Of a stretch of 7,057 bases of DNA, positions 6,079 to 7,057 are shown piece by piece. Source of the stretch: an uncultured bacterium (GTDB lineage: Bacteria; Patescibacteriota; Saccharimonadia; Saccharimonadales; Saccharimonadaceae); contig USNP01000028.1 of the NCBI GenBank assembly GCA_900556165.1, positions 1 to 7,057 on the forward strand, in the 5' to 3' direction. A model generated the notes under the pieces. The model did not search any database and had not been told where the DNA came from. It was given only the letters and a program-made list of their open reading frames with translations. Position 1 is the first letter of the stretch. The number at the start of each line of letters is the position of its first letter. The translations under genes were made by a program, and so were the position numbers.

Positions 6079-6702
6079 ATGAAAGAAGAAAAACCAACTA
6101 TAAGTTCTAATGATGGTAAACAATCAAATATAGTCTCTACAAAAACTAAATCTGAAAAACCTTTTTATAAAAAAGCTTGGTTTTGGATTGTTATAGTTGT
6201 AATTATTGTTGTTGGCGGCCAATCTAAACAGGCTGAAAAAGTTGGTGAAAACAAAAAACCTGAATCAAACGGATCATCTCAAATTCAAAATAAAGAATCC
6301 AAGAAAGAGGAAAAAACTGAATTTAAGGTTGGTGATATAATTGCATTTGACGGAAAAGAATTAACCGTTGAAAAGTTTGAGCGAAACTGGAAGTCTGAAA
6401 AAGCTTACATAAAGCCAAAAGATGGTAAAGAATACGTAAAAGTTTCAGTAAAGATTGAAAATAAATCTGAAACTGAGATGAACTATAATGTTTTCGAATT
6501 TAAGGCTGAAGATTCTAATGGAGCTGCTGAAAGGTTTGATTTTCAAACCTATAGCTTGCCAGACAGTCTTGGCTCTGGTAATTTAGTGAAAGGTGGTAAA
6601 AAGAGCGGTTCTATGATTTTTGAAGTCCCTACCGGTTCTTCATTAAAACTTCATTATCAACCATCATTCTGGTCGAATAAAAAAGTTATTGTTAACCTAT
6701 AA
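6079..6702 (+). CDS. Single-pass membrane protein with extracytoplasmic DUF4352-like domain
   Basis: The 207 residues comprise a polar, Lys/Ser-rich cytoplasmic N-terminus (1-32), one membrane segment (about 33-47, AWFWIVIVVIIVVGG) after positive residues KK, a charged low-complexity linker (48-83), and a beta-rich domain (about 84-207). The domain has FKVGDIIAFDGKELTVEKF, YVKVSVKIENKSE and a late MIFEVPTG strand. This order and the VGD...LTV...V.I.N pattern fit DUF4352-type immunoglobulin-like domains of surface proteins in Gram-positive bacteria. Predicted orientation puts the domain outside the cell. No Cys follows the membrane segment, so it is not a lipoprotein. Function is unknown; adhesion or cell-surface interaction is only a guess. 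Shine-Dalgarno AAAGGGAG (6066-6073) lies 5 nt before the ATG. It is a single-gene unit with its own promoter, containing a G10 tract, and its own terminator, dropped between lepA and rnpA. Confidence 0.75.
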   Translation: MKEEKPTISSNDGKQSNIVSTKTKSEKPFYKKAWFWIVIVVIIVVGGQSKQAEKVGENKKPESNGSSQIQNKESKKEEKTEFKVGDIIAFDGKELTVEKFERNWKSEKAYIKPKDGKEYVKVSVKIENKSETEMNYNVFEFKAEDSNGAAERFDFQTYSLPDSLGSGNLVKGGKKSGSMIFEVPTGSSLKLHYQPSFWSNKKVIVNL

Positions 6703-6710
6703 TAAATTTC

Positions 6711-6742
6711 AAAACGGGCTTGCTATGAGCTCGTTTTAATTT
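6711..6742 (+). terminator. Rho-independent terminator after the DUF4352-like gene
   Basis: AAAACGGGCT (6711-6720) pairs with AGCTCGTTTT (6728-6737), with one G-T wobble, around a 7-nt loop, followed by a short T-rich tail. It begins 8 nt after the stop codon and abuts the -35 of the rnpA promoter. Confidence 0.75.
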
Positions 6743-6769
6743 GCTAAATTACTTAAAAAATGATAAAAT
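6741..6769 (+). promoter_or_regulatory. Promoter of rnpA (short-leader type)
   Basis: TTGCTA (6741-6746), 17-nt spacer, extended -10 TGATAAAAT (TG at 6761-6762, hexamer 6764-6769). The rnpA ATG is only 10 nt past the -10, so the mRNA would be leaderless or have a leader of a few nt; no Shine-Dalgarno is visible. It closely copies the lepA promoter layout. Confidence 0.72.
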
Positions 6770-6779
6770 ATAAACAGTT

Positions 6780-7057
6780 ATGTTAGCTTATAAAAATAGA
6801 TTTCACGGTCATGGTAGTTTACGCTATGTCTATTCAAACGGGAGTTCGGTTCGTACACAAAAAATTACTGTGAAATTTGCAAAAAATCCGCGCCGCAAAG
6901 ATTCACGTTTCGCTGTGGTGGTTTCGAAAAAGGTTTTAAAAAGCGCAGTCGGGCGAAATCGCATTCGTCGTCGAGTTTATGAAATCATTCGCCATGAATT
7001 GCCGAAAATAGATGGTACTTTTGATGTTGCAGTTATGATTTTTCATAAAAGTGTTAA
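6780..7057 (+). CDS. rnpA: Ribonuclease P protein component (partial, runs off the window end)
   Basis: Protein subunit of RNase P, which binds the catalytic RNA and helps remove 5' leaders from pre-tRNAs. The 92 visible residues begin MLAYKNRFHG, the family's start region in which NRF lies on the first helix. They continue with a central beta-sheet including RFAVVVSKKV (43-52). The diagnostic basic RNR helix follows, with VGRNRIRRR (57-65) then VYEIIR. The usual length is about 110-120 residues, so about 20-30 are missing beyond the window. It is transcribed from its own promoter just upstream. The rpmH gene, normally immediately upstream of rnpA, is absent from this spot; the preceding gene is the unrelated membrane protein at 6079. 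Nothing suggests a defect. Confidence 0.93.
   Translation, partial: MLAYKNRFHGHGSLRYVYSNGSSVRTQKITVKFAKNPRRKDSRFAVVVSKKVLKSAVGRNRIRRRVYEIIRHELPKIDGTFDVAVMIFHKSV

Noticed and set aside
1..7057. Reassigned UGA (Gly) code as in Gracilibacteria/Absconditabacteria
   Set aside because: TGA serves as the stop of the inserted gene and the upstream tail, and conserved proteins show no internal TGA at Gly positions.

Overview
This AT-rich window carries conserved bacterial housekeeping genes, all on the + strand. The standard genetic code holds throughout: TGA is used as a stop and Trp is TGG. Compact gene packing, a short-leader promoter style (TTGCnn, 17 bp, TGnTAAAAT, then ATG 10-11 nt later) and the overall protein character suggest a Patescibacteria/CPR genome, most likely Saccharibacteria. 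That assignment is inference; no rRNA gene is present to settle it.

Layout: (1) 1-37, apparent tail of an upstream gene whose TGA overlaps the ftsH ATG. (2) 37-1890, ftsH, membrane AAA+ zinc protease. (3) 1893-3524, a MurJ/MviN-family lipid II flippase homologue, 2 nt after ftsH. (4) 3526-5970, the lepA (elongation factor 4) locus with its own promoter, broken into two ORFs. The GTPase domain (3566-4120) and domains II to C-terminal (4744-5970) are separated by a complete 208-codon gene (4121-4747) encoding a GIY-YIG-superfamily nuclease-like protein of T5orf172/MUG113 type. (5) 5974-6004, a rho-independent terminator. (6) 6011-6702, a promoter with a G10 homopolymer in its spacer driving a single-pass membrane protein with a DUF4352-like extracytoplasmic domain, then a terminator. 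(7) 6741-7057, promoter and 5' part of rnpA (RNase P protein), cut by the window end.

The most notable feature is the split lepA. The two halves add up to 592 residues, close to the usual ~600, with all GTPase and C-terminal motifs present. The break falls exactly in the linker between GTPase domain and domain II. The junctions are tightly built: the lepA-N stop abuts the nuclease ATG, the nuclease TGA overlaps the lepA-C ATG (ATGA), each start has a Shine-Dalgarno sequence, and a 9-bp direct repeat (AATAAATGA) sits at both junctions. This looks like a homing-endonuclease-type gene inserted into an essential-type translation gene without destroying it, comparable to phage Aeh1 nrdA split by mobE. 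LepA would then be made as two polypeptides that assemble.

The second notable feature is the G10 tract between the -35 and -10 of the surface-protein promoter, a classic arrangement for phase variation by slipped-strand mispairing.
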